A stretch of 64,000 bases of DNA from Halichoerus grypus (Eukaryota; Chordata; Mammalia; Carnivora; Phocidae), in contig NC_135724.1 in assembly GCF_964656455.1 (NCBI RefSeq), forward strand, positions 13,291,414-13,355,413. The letters run 5' to 3'. The notes under the pieces are model-generated. The model had not been told where the DNA came from. It searched no databases and worked only from the letters and a program-made list of their open reading frames with translations. Within the stretch, counting starts at the first letter, position 1, and every line of letters begins with the position of its first letter. Shown piece by piece: positions 44,801 through 56,269 of this stretch. The position numbers and the translations under genes were made by a program.

Positions 44801-45525
44801 GGAACATGGGAAGCCCCAAAACTGTTAACCATTCTTCTGAGCCATATATCCCCTGCTAACCCTATTTCCAGCCTTGGGTTTATTCTGACAGACATACACA
44901 CACACACACAGACACATACATACCCCTTCTAGAAACCCTTCTCTCCCATCTCCATTACCTGGACTGTATCCATCCTTCTGGGCCCAACTCATTCTCACCT
45001 CTTGCATGAATCCTGCCCTGAAGACATGTATGCAGAAATCCCCTCTCCTGGGTTTCTCCCACATGCCTGGCCTGAGTTGTCGTCTAATGCTTTCAGACAC
45101 ATTCACCTGGTCCCCCAATAAGACTGCAAACTCTCGAGAGCAGGGGCCACATCCTACCATCTGCGTGGACCCACAGACCCCCGCTCTACAGGGTTGGGGA
45201 GCTGACCGGGTTGCGTACTCACGGTAGGATGAACCTAGTATATACTCCTCCTGGCTCTTAGAAAGCCCTATTAATTTTCATTTTACTGTAAATTTTGACA
45301 CCTGACCTTGATGGCATATTATAGGGAAAAAGGAAAAAACTCCCAGACCTGTTATTTTTTATATCCCAAATTTCTTGTTCTCAGCCCTCTACTCCGGCTC
45401 AACAGAACCATGTCCTTTCTTCCCTCCTCTCTCCTCCTGATCACTAACCAAGGTCTTTTGGAATGATGTACTCCAGCCCTCTCCAGCAATTTTCAACTGC
45501 TCCGTTCTCTTTCTTCCTAAAATAT

Positions 45526-45642
45526 TCACACATGCATGCACCGACCCCATGCACACACCCTCACACATACACATGCATGCATGCACACACCTACACACAC
45601 ATGCACGTACTCATACACACACGCGTGCACACACCAAGTCCC
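45526..45642. repeat. (CA)n / ATGCATGC alternating purine-pyrimidine tract
   Basis: More than 100 bases of imperfect CA, CATG and ACACGCGTGC units (for example CACATGCATGCATGCACAC and CACACACGCGTGCACACACC). Long alternating purine-pyrimidine sequence with an embedded CGCG is Z-DNA-prone. Confidence 0.8.
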
Positions 45643-46259
45643 CATTCCCATCTGTGACACCATCCTCCTGCCAACCTTCACCCTAGGTGCAGACAACTCT
45701 GCACAGAATAAACTGGAATGCTAAACATAAAAAAGTAGGGATTTCCTTATCTGTCTGTCAGCACCTCTTCATTACAGCGGAGCTAATTTGAAATGAGGAG
45801 ATTCTTGGCCCCCACCCGCCATACCCTAGGAGGATCTTTTTACACAGCAGATGTTCATCTACTTGCCCACAGCGTGGTGACAAGAAGCCGTGGCTTCCCA
45901 GGTGGGCACGGGTGAGAAGGCTCCTGTCATGCCCTGTGACTGTCAGGAGCAGTGAGGAGAAATGGAGAAGCAGAGGAGGCATAAAGGCCCAAAGAGGGGC
46001 CAGAAACAACACAAAACAGAAAAGGGCACCATGATGATAAAGGGAACTGAGAACAATGAAGAAGAGTTTGTTCTTCTTGACCAGTCCCAGGGTGAAGAGT
46101 AGTTTCCAGGAATCCTTTTATAGGTTACCGGTGAACTCTATTGTCCTTATCAACACTCTCTCCCTTGACCTTTTTTTCCCTCTTTAATTCTTGGAATCAG
46201 GCACAGCGGATAAACTGCTGACGCTTACCACTGTCTGTCACAGACAACAGTTTCAAATT

Positions 46260-47060
46260 ATTGGTGAGCAACCGGTGGTCACCCAGGAGGGGGAGAGGTG
46301 GCGGGCCGAGAATGATCGATCGTGGGGGGCTGGGGATGACATATGCAGAGCAGAGCCAGGGAGGTCAGACCGGGGGGCCGCGGCGCGGACCACATCTGTG
46401 TAAGTCCAGCCGCAGTAAAACATCAGCACGCAGCAAGGGGCCCCGCGCGAACAGGAATCAGAGGTGATTCGTGGGGACGGGCGGACGCCGAGGTGGGACA
46501 GCGGAGGCAGGCAGGCAGGGACGGCGGCTGGCTCACCTGGCCGCCCAGGTGGCACGTGGGGGCAGTGGGCGGGCAGCACGCGTTCGCACCTGCGTACACG
46601 GCGCGGGACCGGCTGCAGAGCGTTGTGTGGTCCTGGCGGCCTCTACTCCGGGGGGACCTTCCACATCCTTGGCCGTGTGCTTCAGAATCCTCAAAGCCCC
46701 TTTCGTGAGGGACTTGGAGCTTCACCGAGCCTCCTCCACCTGATGTCTGCGAGAGCGGGGGTGACCCGACCACCGGCAGCGAGCCCGGCCCTGGGCTTCC
46801 GAGCCGGTCATTGTCCTCCACGCCGGCAGGGGGCGATGCCGGCGCGCGCTCCCGCACAGGTCGGGAGGAGGAGGAGGGGGCCTCGGGGAGCCCCCCACGC
46901 CCCCCACCCGGGCTGCCCTGCTGCTGGCTTTCCTGGGCTCCGGCTTGGCGTCGCTTTGCTCCGGGGGCCACAGACTCAGGTAGAGCGGGCCCACCGGTGC
47001 AAACTGTGCGTGGTCGGCTGCTTTCCCGTGCTCCGCCATTCGAGCGTTCGCTTGCCCCTC
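46260..47060. promoter_or_regulatory. Orphan intergenic CpG island
   Basis: I count about 74 CpG across roughly 820 bases, with GC near two thirds and observed/expected about 0.8; this passes the usual island thresholds. The densest part is 46820-46860 (GCCGGCGCGCGCTCCCGC). The island lies about 15 kb downstream of BCL2, with no recognised gene. It is not a known repeat. It may be a promoter of an unannotated non-coding RNA, an enhancer or a boundary. A long open frame here (46464-47090) is expected from the GC content. Confidence 0.8.
46822..46840 (+). promoter_or_regulatory. CTCF-like motif in CpG island
   Basis: GCCGGCAGGGGGCGATGCC contains the CAGGGGGCG core of CTCF, with CC upstream at the expected spacing. 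It lies at the CpG-dense centre of the orphan island. Confidence 0.5.
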
Positions 47061-47239
47061 TTACTCTTTCTCTTTTTTCTAGAGCCTTAGGTCCTAACGC
47101 TGTGCTCCCAGCTTTGGCTTATTCCAACATGGGATTTAAAAAGAACCTGCCCTGGATGATCCTGCCGCTCCTCCGTGAGACTGAGGCGCCGAGACCCTCC
47201 CGTGGCGCCCACGATCGCGTGGCGGGGTCAGCTTAGCAG

Positions 47240-47727
47240 CAGGTAAAAACACACGTTTTCTGTCTTTGCTGCTTCCGTGAAGTCCTGTCCTTGCTGCCCC
47301 TCAGATGCCCACGATGGAGATGAGCTACGTGACCAGCCATTTCGCAGGAGGGAGTGTGCAGCTGGGGTTCGTCTGAGGGGAAGGCTGATCGCTTTTCTGT
47401 GGGGAGAGCTTCATGGCAGGGGAGGACCTTATTGGGGAGTTGGTGGGTATAAGCCTGGGGACACAGCTGTCAGGGAGAATATTCCTTCTCGAGTGAGCAA
47501 AAGGCTTCATGAATGCACTGGACATGCCCCGGCCCTGAATTCACGGTTGGCCACGTGGCTGGGGTCATCCCCACCGGCACCTGTGTTCTGGGACCTGTGG
47601 GTGCCCGGCGCTGGTCAAGGGTGACCAGGAGCCCCCAGCATGCCTTGAATCAGGAAAGGAAGCCAGGGGCCAGGGGCCAGACACCGGGCTGAGGCTTGCA
47701 TGTGTAAGAGGAAAATCATCCACCGTC

Positions 47728-47765
<38 letters not shown>

Positions 47766-48900
47766 AAAACCAACTTGAGAACTAAAAATAGGGGATATGC
47801 AGGAGACGGTGGAGAGGACGGCCATAAAGGAAATTCGTTTTTGACCCTAGGGGTAGGAAAAGGCCCGTGTCGTCCCTCAGTCGGCACAGTGGTTGATGGT
47901 GCAAGCTGCGCCCGGCCCAGCCGGCTTGTTTGGGCTGTCAGTTAAACCGCCGCAGGGGAAGGCGCCCCACCGCGGGGCTGCGTTCAGCTCCCGCTCTGAG
48001 CTGGGACCGGTCGGGGATGGACCCTTCCAGGTGCTGGCTGTTTGCTCAGAAGGCCCCCTCCACCTCCTGCTCCTCCTGCCTCCACGCGATGGGCCCCCCT
48101 GCCCCCAGAGAGGCCACGGCACAGGCTGTGAGCTGGACGCCCACGGCCTGGAGCCATGGGGCACCCAGAGCTGCCCCTCGCGCCCACCCCGGCCGTAGAG
48201 TGTCATTCAGGCCTTGGCTTCCCACTGAAAACCGAAGCTGAGTTAATAAGTCAACCATTTACAAGCCGCCTCGTACCCTTGAAAGATAAGTGGTGCCCTC
48301 AACCTGGCCATAAACATTGTCCAAGGCCAGAAGTCTCTGGGGGAGATGTCTTTGAAAAATGCTGTTTCCTACAGTCAGGGTTGCCTTAGGCTTTCCAGGG
48401 CCTCCGGGAAGAGGCGCAGAGACAGGTCCTGTGCACCCACTGGGCCTCCTGGGGCTGTGGGGTGCACATTCGGATCACTCGCCACCCAGGCTGGTCCCGA
48501 ATCCTGGACTCCGGCAGCCGAGGTCCGGTTCCTTCTGCAGCCCGGCTTTGGGCCGTGGCTCTCCCATCCATGACTCTCCCTCGCTTCCTGTGAACAGTGG
48601 AAAGCTTGTGGTGTCTACCATCGTGCACTTAAAAAAGATAAAGATTCCATCGGTTTAAAAATTCCAAAGAGTTACAATTTTCTAATAATGATTACTTGAA
48701 TAATAATGCATCGGCTTCTCCGTGCCCTCCTCCTTTTTCTCTTCTTCAAGCGTCACAGTCTTTCAAAACATTTATTTCATTTGGTGTCCCTGCTTGCCTG
48801 GTGGCCGGAGCCTAGGCTTCATAGGCTGTTTGGTGCTGGCCCTGTCCTCGCTCTTTCACAAACCGCTTCCAGCTATGAGATGTGTCCCAGGACCCATTGT
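47240..48900. other. GC-rich intergenic block without gene
   Basis: It continues the GC-rich territory after the CpG island, with a second, weaker CpG-rich patch at about 47890-48200. It contains the (CA)n at 47729. No exon is recognised, and long antisense frames reflect base composition. Confidence 0.6.
47729..47763. repeat. (CA)17 microsatellite
   Basis: An uninterrupted CA run of about 17 units between CCTA and CTTAAAACC. It is likely polymorphic. Confidence 0.92.
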
Positions 48901-48929
48901 GGGTACAGCTGGTCTGTTTAGAATGAGCT

Positions 48930-49095
48930 CAAGCCAGGGTCTCCAAGACCCAGGTACCAATCTAAGCTCTGCCTCTAACAGACTGTCTCCTTGGTCAAAG
49001 CACTGTGCCTCCCTGGACTCAGTTTCCTCAGTGGTAAAATGAGGACGTGTCCTCATCTATAAACTGATTAAAAGCTCAGCGTGGTTCCTTCCAGC
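48930..49095 (+). repeat. MIR SINE
   Basis: 'ccaagacccaggtaccaatc', 'taagctctgcctctaacaga', 'ctggactcagtttcctcagt' and 'ggtaaaatgaggacgtg' give the sense MIR core. Confidence 0.75.
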
Positions 49096-50549
49096 CACTG
49101 CAGTCTTTGCCTTGGCCCTCAGCTCAATTCAGGCCCCCGTCCGGACAGCGTGCAGCCCTCCCCTGGTGGCCCTTCTGTCGCCTGCCTCGTGCTTACTTTT
49201 ATCCAGAAAGCTATCAGAGTCAAGATGGTGAGAGAAGACTGAACAGCAATTCACTCTCCAAATCAGGGATTCGGATCAAGTTGGAGGTGGGGGGTAAACT
49301 CCGTGCCCAGACCTGACACGTTAACCACTGGATGAATTATTTTCACTTCTGTGAAAAGGCGTCTGCTATCTCTTCACCAAGAAGCCTGCCTCATCTTAAA
49401 ACCACCAGTGTCACGAGCTGTCTTCTGGAAGGTGGAAATGGGCAGGATGTGGTTTGAACTGACAAGAAAAATGAAGCAGCCCATTCCTCATCAGGGAGTT
49501 GGAAGTGATTGCAAGCCGTGAGGAGAGACTGTGTCTTTCTGACTTGGAGCCACCTGGCCAGTCGAGTCCAGAACCAGCCACACCAGTTCCTTCGTACCAA
49601 GATGGTAAAGAACAACCACCAAACACACACATAGACACAACCACCGCTGAAAAGCAAAACCAAATGGATCAACGATAGTTCTTGTTTTCAGTAGTAAAGC
49701 ATTGCATCGATCTGGCAACTGCCCCCTGCAGAAAACATTGACCTACACTTCGTGCTTGCAGTCACCTTGAGAGAAATGCAGAGCTCTGTTGGTGTTCTCA
49801 GTTTCCAGAGAAGAACACTGAATAGGGTATGGTTATGAAGATGGCAAGATAGAGAGCGGGCCCAGGAATCCGCAAGTCCTGATGTCTCATTCAAATCTAG
49901 TGTCTGCTTCTTCTGAATTCCTGTAAACAGAGCCTCATTTCAGAGGAAGCAGCAGATACCCCGGCAGAAGCCTCCCGGCCATCATAGCAGGGGCCACGTC
50001 CCAGTGCTTGGCTGGGGCTCTACCACCACTTTCCCACCTGCCCCGGCTGCCTGGGACCTCACTGGCCCATGAGGAGGACACTCAGTGAGAGTCCGCCGAC
50101 TCAACAATTGACCATAAATAACGAAAACACCCAGAGGCTGCTAAGCTCCGAAGATTCAGAGCCAGAAATCTCAACGCTACCATGGGATCTTGTGGTAGAA
50201 AGGTTTTTGCCCTGCCCTCCTAAGCCAGTTAAACAGATGAAAAGCCCTTGCCGTCTTAGCTTTCCTGGAAAGGAGAAGCGTTGCTGTGAAAAGGCAGGAG
50301 TGAAATGAGTACCTAGAAATGAGTGGCGGTCTGCTTTTCTCAGATCGAATTCACCTGGCTTGATCACTTTCTAGCTCAGGCTCATGGCCGCATGGTAGTG
50401 CTGCTTCCCCGGGTCCCATCTGCGGGGACCTTCCTCAGCGTGTCTGTGGACACTTGTCTTGGATGAGAGGAAGTGTTTTAAAGAAGGGAATGCTCCCATC
50501 ACCTTTGTGGATGGGCTGGCTGAGCCACATTTTAGGCCATTGTCCTTCC

Positions 50550-50715
50550 AAATGATTCTGGGGAAAGTGACATGACATCTCTGGGTTTGGTGCCTCATCT
50601 CTAAAATCGGGGTGATGATCAGAGCACCCACCTGGTGGGTGGTCATGAGGATGGACTGATGTCTTCCAGTCTTCCAGGTGAGTGCTAGAGCAGTGCCCAG
50701 TGTGGAGGGAGGGCC
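50550..50715 (+). repeat. MIR fragment
   Basis: 'tctggggaaagtgacatgac', 'tttggtgcctcatctctaaa', 'atcggggtgatgatcagagc' and 'agagcagtgcccagtg' fit the MIR 3' half. Confidence 0.65.
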
Positions 50716-51324
50716 CAGCGCGTGGCCCTTCCACAGGGTTCTCGAAGCAGTGTAAATCATAAAACCTCAGCCTGCTCGTTTTCTTCGTAGACATTATCCA
50801 GAGCAGCAGACCTTGTTTAATGTTCCCCTGGCTTCCTTCCCTCTGTTTTCGGTCTCTGGGGAGGAAGGGGGTAGGGCAGAGGGGAAAGGAAGGACATCCA
50901 CATATTGCAAACACCACCTCTGTAAGCCCCACCGATTAATTCACGGCACTCAACAGAAATTACTTTTTATTTTTAGCACACATAAGCATTGAATATATGA
51001 TGAAGGTTACACTACACACCAGTGTAGTGTAAATACTATATGAAACTGAAACAACGGGTAGTTATTTTGGCAAATGTGAGTCTGTTTGTATTATTAACCA
51101 CCCACCACAAATTCTACAGATGGATCAGAAATTAATGCCTTCCTAAATCCAAAATCAAATAGATGATTTTCAGAATGAGGCATGCCTTTCTAAGCATGAT
51201 GGTGATAGACATACAGATTGAAGCACGTAAAATACAAGCCTGTGACAACTGCAGAGTAATATAATCAAAGAATAAATGTCATGGCCGATTAAAATATTTG
51301 TAACATATGTGAAAGCCCATTATT

Positions 51325-51480
51325 GGGTTAACTTATCTTTTTATTCAATTGTAGGAGCTCTTTGTATATTAAGGAAATTAGCACTTTGTGTCTCATTGTG
51401 TCATATGTCATCATCGACTTGCTTATGGTATCCTCTGTCTTGTAGAAGCTTTTAACCCCATGCGGTTAAATTAGTAAATC
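51325..51480 (-). mobile_element. Old L1 fragment (antisense)
   Basis: 'tttattcaattgtaggagct', 'ctttgtatattaaggaaatt', 'cttatggtatcctctgtctt' and 'gtagaagcttttaa' are the reverse complement of the distal L1 ORF2 region. It is short and diverged. Confidence 0.6.
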
Positions 51481-52108
51481 TAACAGAAATTAATTATAAG
51501 CTGACTTCAGTGTGTATGTATCTATATAGTGACTTTTGATATCACCTGACATCTGAGCCTTGCCGAGAATAGCGTAAACTGTGCCAAAGAACTATCTGTT
51601 GTTGTTAAGAGTTTTAGTTGAGAGGGGTTACACAAAACTTTGGATCTCGACTCTCCTGTTGCCTTAATAAAGGGCGAGGGGGAGCCTGAAAACTATTTTT
51701 GTTGGAATTTTGACAAAAAGCTGCCATTCTTAAAGCTTTAAAGCCCAGTCTGTTTTCACTCGATGCCCTCATTTCTTTGTCTGAAATACCAACGAAGTGA
51801 CCAACTTTCACTGAATGTGTTCAGAGGCAGAAGCCAGAAAAGTTATCACATCCGTGAGTGGCTGGCTCCAGGCTGAGTGGCAGGCACCAGACGTCCTGGG
51901 ATGTAACTCTTCCTTCCTCTCAAGGTCTCCTGCCTCCATGGAGGCTAGATATCAACATACCCAATTCCTTCGCTGGTGTCCATCCGTTTTTTCAAAGCTG
52001 GGCATGGAATTTCCAAATACAGACTAGAACAGGTAGCCAGGGAATCTAATGCTCCTGATTTCATTAGGTGTCTCTAAATCTCCGTGAAGTTTTTATTAGT
52101 TCTGGTAA

Positions 52109-52130
52109 GCAAGCAAGCAAGAAAGCAAAA
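52109..52130. repeat. Short (GCAA)n tract
   Basis: AAGCAAGCAAGCAAGAAAGC: four to five tandem tetranucleotide units. Confidence 0.8.
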
Positions 52131-52274
52131 ACCCCCAGCAAGTCATTTGTTAAAGTCATAAAGCTGAACTAAATGGATAAGGTCCTCTAATTGACCTCGA
52201 GGAGGCTCAGGGACACTGTAGATCAGCTGCTAAATGACTTGTGATGTCTCGATTTAGAAAAGACGTCTGGATCC

Positions 52275-52475
52275 CTAGCAAATTTGTCTGCCCATAAATT
52301 TCTTGATTAGGCTAAAGGCCTCTGCCAACAGAGCCAGATCGTCAACTCGGTATGTCCAACTTGGACTAGTACCGCGACGTTCAATGTGGGTGACACAATA
52401 TTTAAATTTAAACTTGTGTCCATCTTCCGTTTCCAGAAGGTCAATGCCTCCGTCTGGGTGGGAGATGGGAATCAC
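52275..52475 (-). other. Unidentified 66-codon open frame, protein-like
   Basis: Minus-strand frame read from a GTG to a TAG, with an in-frame TAA three codons before the GTG and no ATG at the start. The translation has a balanced, globular-looking composition (charged DLLETEDGHKFKFKY, then SPSWTYRVDDLALLAEAF) unlike the proline- or serine-rich shadow frames around it. Three CpG survive in an AT-rich setting. I recognise no family. It has no poly(A) tail, no target duplication and no clear splice sites. It could be chance, a retrocopy fragment or an old viral or transposon remnant. Confidence 0.25.
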
Positions 52476-52849
52476 CGAGGTTTAGGCTCCGAGGCTCCTG
52501 GAGATTTATTAATTGCACCTGTGGGCTAGAGGCGGCGCTCCTTCTGACTTCACGCTGCCTGCCTAGGGTGCCTCGTTTTCAGAACATCAGTGCCCCTTGT
52601 GGGAAAATACGGTTAAACACTTATTTCTGATGGTTCAGTTCAGGCCCCACAGGACGTCACTGAAATGCCCAAAGTCAGTTCTTAGTATAAATCTCTGGCA
52701 TTGGAGATAAGCAAAGAGCTTCTCACTGTACCTCGGTTGTTCAAAGAGGACAAGAGGTTAGAGAAGCTGGGTGAAATTTGAGGCTTATGTACCAACTTTT
52801 GCTCTCTTCAGCTATTGGAAGTGAGAATATGGACAAAATACTCCCTTTT

Positions 52850-52966
52850 TCTTTCTTTCTTTCTTTCTTTTTTTTTTAAGTAGGCTCTACACCCAATGTG
52901 GGGCTCGGACTCGACCCAAAGATCAAGAGTCACGTGCTCTACCAACTGAGCTAGCCAGGCACCCCC
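52850..52966 (-). mobile_element. Short carnivore tRNA-Lys SINE (reverse)
   Basis: A CTTT-repeat and T-run left end, TAAGTAGGCTCTACACCC, GATCAAGAGTCACGTGC, and a GGGGGTGCCTGGCTAGC head on the reverse strand. Duplications AAATACTCCCTTTT at 52836-52849 and 52967-52980 are perfect. This is a shorter SINE form than the others. Confidence 0.93.
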
Positions 52967-52979
52967 AAATACTCCCTTT

Positions 52980-55570
52980 TAAATGACCGTTTCCCTTCTT
53001 TCTTTCTTTTTTTTACTCCTGATATTCTTTCCGTCAAGAAAAACAAGCTTATCATAGAAAAAGTATGAAAATCCTGCATAGCAATGCTTTAAAAAAGTGC
53101 AAAGAAACAAACCTCAAAGGTTTTTATTTTTCTGGAACTTTCTTTTCCCAAGCAACTAACCTTCTCCTGGGCAGGAATTTCCTGCTACCAACTATAACCT
53201 AAAGAGCTCTCTCAACCAGGAAGAGACAGGACAAAAAAAAAAAAAAAAAAAAAAATCAATAGCTGTAACCACAGATCCTGCCCAAACAGAATAGCTCTGG
53301 GATGAAATTACTTCTGCCAGTGATTCCTTAACCATGGTAGTCAAAGGCATTGACAGTGGATCACATATCCCGAGCATCTTCAATGAACTGAACATTAAAG
53401 AAATGAGACCAGGCTGCTTGATTTCTACTTCTGTTTCTAAACATGAAATGAAATATTCAGACTGCCTCTTCCATCCCCTCGTGGAGCCAAGTCACTCCTA
53501 GGGCGAGTGCTTGGGAGTACCTGAGAGCCTGTAATTGGCAGGTGAATTGGTATTTTGATCTTCTTATCATCTTATGAATTTCCTTCCTATTCCTTGCCCT
53601 CCCACCAGCTTTACAATTCCCTAAATACCAGAGACAAAGGAAAGCCTTGCGCCTTTTGTAGCCAGCTCATAGGGGACCTAGAATTTCCCTCCTGAGAGGC
53701 AAGCACTCCCTTTTTCTGCATAGGATGTGCCAAGATTGTCCCCCAGGCATAAATGGGGAAAAGCTTTTTTTAAAATTCCCTGGAGGTATAGAGATTGTTT
53801 GTGCTGTGCGGTATGTGTGAATCTCATTCCACAAAATCAGATATGAAAGAAATAACGTATCTTTATTTAAATCAAATTACATGAGACTAAACCTCCCTTC
53901 CACTGGGCTTGGCAGGAAAATTAATCTCATTCTTGATTGGCCGGGGGAGTTTGGGAGCCCCAGGGTCCAAGACTGAGCCTCATCAGGTGCCCCACAAGCC
54001 AGGCCCTGCCAGGGAGCAAGGACTGGGCTCACTTCCTTTCAGGGGAGGCCACCATATTGCCCCCACCTATGGTCCCCACATACTGCTATATTATGCCTTC
54101 TTCCCTGCACCCACCTCTCTCTTTACAATGAAACACCTCCCTGCCCCTCCAAAATATTCTGTCTTTACAGCATCTCTCCAATCATGTCCAGTTAGAGACA
54201 CCTTATGGTGGAGTAATGTTACTTGCCTGTGCCCCCAAAGGGACACCCCCTCATACCCCACCCTGCACCTGGTCCTCAATTTAACCCCCTGGAGAAAGTC
54301 AGACTTCTCTGAGCACAAAGGGGCTGTCTGCAGGCAACTTCCATTTTTCCATTGCAATCAAAACCTCCTCGACAAGGCTGAGTCAGTTTATGGTCTGTTG
54401 TTCTCTTTATTATATTTTAACGTGCATTTATTTATTTAAACACATGAAAGCCACCAGTTTCACCGTTAATCATTCCAACACCTGCCGTCTTTGTGACTCA
54501 TTCCTTGGCCGCTGTTTCTGTCGTCTCTCACGTATGGTGACTTGTTTCCTCACATGTTTGCTCGTCTCCCTTGTGAGCTCATGTTCCCTGGAACTGTACC
54601 TGTGGTGAGTCTGGATCTGGAGTGTGTTCCTTCAAGAGAGTTCTCGTGTTTGCGTCTGCCTGCCACCTGGGATGCTACGAGCCTGGAATCCTCTTAAAAT
54701 TTTGGGCTTCAGATTTGGGGGGGCGCCTTGAAAACTATGGACTGTGGCCACAGACAATATGAGTGTAGGCTTGTGGTTAGGAACTTTCCTGGGAGACTTT
54801 TTTGGGAGCCTTTTCGTGGGAGACTTTTGGTTTTGTTTCTCCCTTTACTGGGAGCCAAGATTTAGACAAGCAAGCGTCCTTATTGTCCTTCTGTCTGGTG
54901 GTTTTGTCTAGTTCAAGAGTGGCACTAGTCAGAGGTCCTGGCTTCGGGTAGATTTCTCGGATCTGACATTTCAGCCTGTGTGGTCCTTGGCCCTACCCAC
55001 TGCCACCAGAGCTATCACCTCTTAAAACCCAAGGCCTGGAACACTGTGGGTAGCAGATGCCCACGAGGTGAATGGTAGCTTTGGTCTTCTCTTACATCAT
55101 TTCAAGGCTTTAACAGTTTCCCTTTCTTTCCCTTAACAGTTTCCCTTTCCCTTAACCGTACATTTGTAAAGTTAGGTGAGGGAGGTTTCTTCAAAGCCCT
55201 CGGCCGCCATATTGCCCACGTGACTTCCTGTCATAGTCTCTCTTCTTTTGTTCCTATTATAGTCTCTGTCTCTCTCACACTCACTCTTCCCTTAGTCCTT
55301 CTGACACTTTGATAACCAAATTCCTGTATTAAATCTTCCCTGTTTTCGAATACTTACTGTAGTTTCTGTTTTCCTGACTGGGCCTCTGATGGCAGACACG
55401 ATTCTTGAGTCTGACTCAGCTCCTCAGCCCTGACCACTATCTTCCTTCTCCTCTCCCCACTGCAGGGACCAGGAACTGGAGCTGCAAAGCGGATTGTGGG
55501 CAAGAAAATACAAAGCTAGAATAAACTGGAGCATCCCACACGCATCAATTAATACAATTGCATACATTAG
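52980..55570. other. Intergenic block without gene
   Basis: Contains the A24 run and an AT-neutral region. A 23-base tandem unit at 55110-55149 repeats TTAACAGTTTCCCTTTC twice. I see no exon. The 176-codon open frame at 53909-54439 has no recognisable domain. Confidence 0.55.
53233..53256. repeat. A24 homopolymer
   Basis: An uninterrupted A-run of about 24 between GGACA and TCAATAG, with no retroelement body recognised upstream. Confidence 0.85.
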
Positions 55571-55574
55571 TGTA

Positions 55575-55662
55575 TGGGAAAGAAAAAGTTTGGGAGTCGG
55601 TGCCGGTTCAGATTTTCTGTGTACTTGCTGGAAGTGTTACTTGAGGCAAGATACTTTACGTA
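55575..55662 (+). repeat. MIR, 5' part (split by an LTR)
   Basis: 'gggagtcggtgccggttcag', 'acttgctggaagtgttactt' and 'gaggcaagatactttacg' give the MIR head and middle. The rest of the same copy resumes at 56143 after the MLT1 LTR. Confidence 0.65.
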
Positions 55663-56142
55663 TGTGCTGTGGGTTGAATTATGTTCTGCAAAAAAGATAC
55701 GTTGGAAATCTTCCCCCCCCCCCCCGCCCGCCCAGTACCTCAGGATGTGATCTTATTTGGAAATAGAGTCACTCAGATGTAATTAGTTGGGGTAAGGTCT
55801 TACTGGAGTAGGGTGAGTCCTTAATCCAATATGAGCAGGGTTCTTACAAGAAGAGGAGGAGACACAGACATCAGGACACATAGGGGGAGAAGTCAAAGGG
55901 GGGGCACAGGCAGAGACTGGAGGGACGCAGCTGCAAGCCAAGCACCCCAACGATCCACAGCTGCTACCACGAGGAGCTAGGAAGAGACAAGGAAGGATTC
56001 TGTCCAGCAGCTCGAGGGAGCATGGCCTCGCTGCTCCCTTGAATGCAGACTTCCAGGCCCTAGGACTGTGAGGGAATCGTTGTTGAGTGAAGCCACAGTT
56101 TGTGGTTCTGTGTTAAGGCAGCCCGAGCCAGTGACAAATGCA
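55663..56142 (+). mobile_element. MLT1-type (ERVL-MaLR) solo LTR
   Basis: Starts TGTGCTGTGGGTTGAATTATG, then 'gtgatcttatttggaaatag', 'cttaatccaatatgagcagg', 'cttacaagaagaggaggaga', 'caagccaagcaccccaacga', 'aggccctaggactgtgaggg' and 'ttgtggttctgtgttaaggc', ending AGCCCGAGCCAGTGAC. This is a complete old solo LTR. A C13 run at 55713-55725 replaces the usual short C tract. Confidence 0.85.
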
Positions 56143-56260
56143 TCCGTTTTCTGAGTCTGTTTCCTCATCTATAAAAGTGGGATAGTGACACTTTATAGAG
56201 TTGTTTTAGGGATTCAAATAGGACAATGTGTGTGTAGCATCTGGACCCTAGAAGGCAAAC
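56143..56260 (+). repeat. MIR, 3' part (split by an LTR)
   Basis: 'ctgagtctgtttcctcatct', 'ataaaagtgggatagtgaca' and 'ttgttttagggattcaaat' continue the MIR broken at 55662. Confidence 0.75.
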
Positions 56261-56269
56261 AGGTCATAG

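Noticed and set aside
46464..47090. 208-codon open frame on the + strand
   Set aside because: It lies within a CpG island where stop codons are rare by composition. The translation is rich in Arg, Gly and Pro, has no domain, and other frames of the same island are equally open.
53909..54439. 176-codon open frame in intergenic DNA
   Set aside because: No recognised family, no splice-bounded exon pattern and an overlapping antisense frame.
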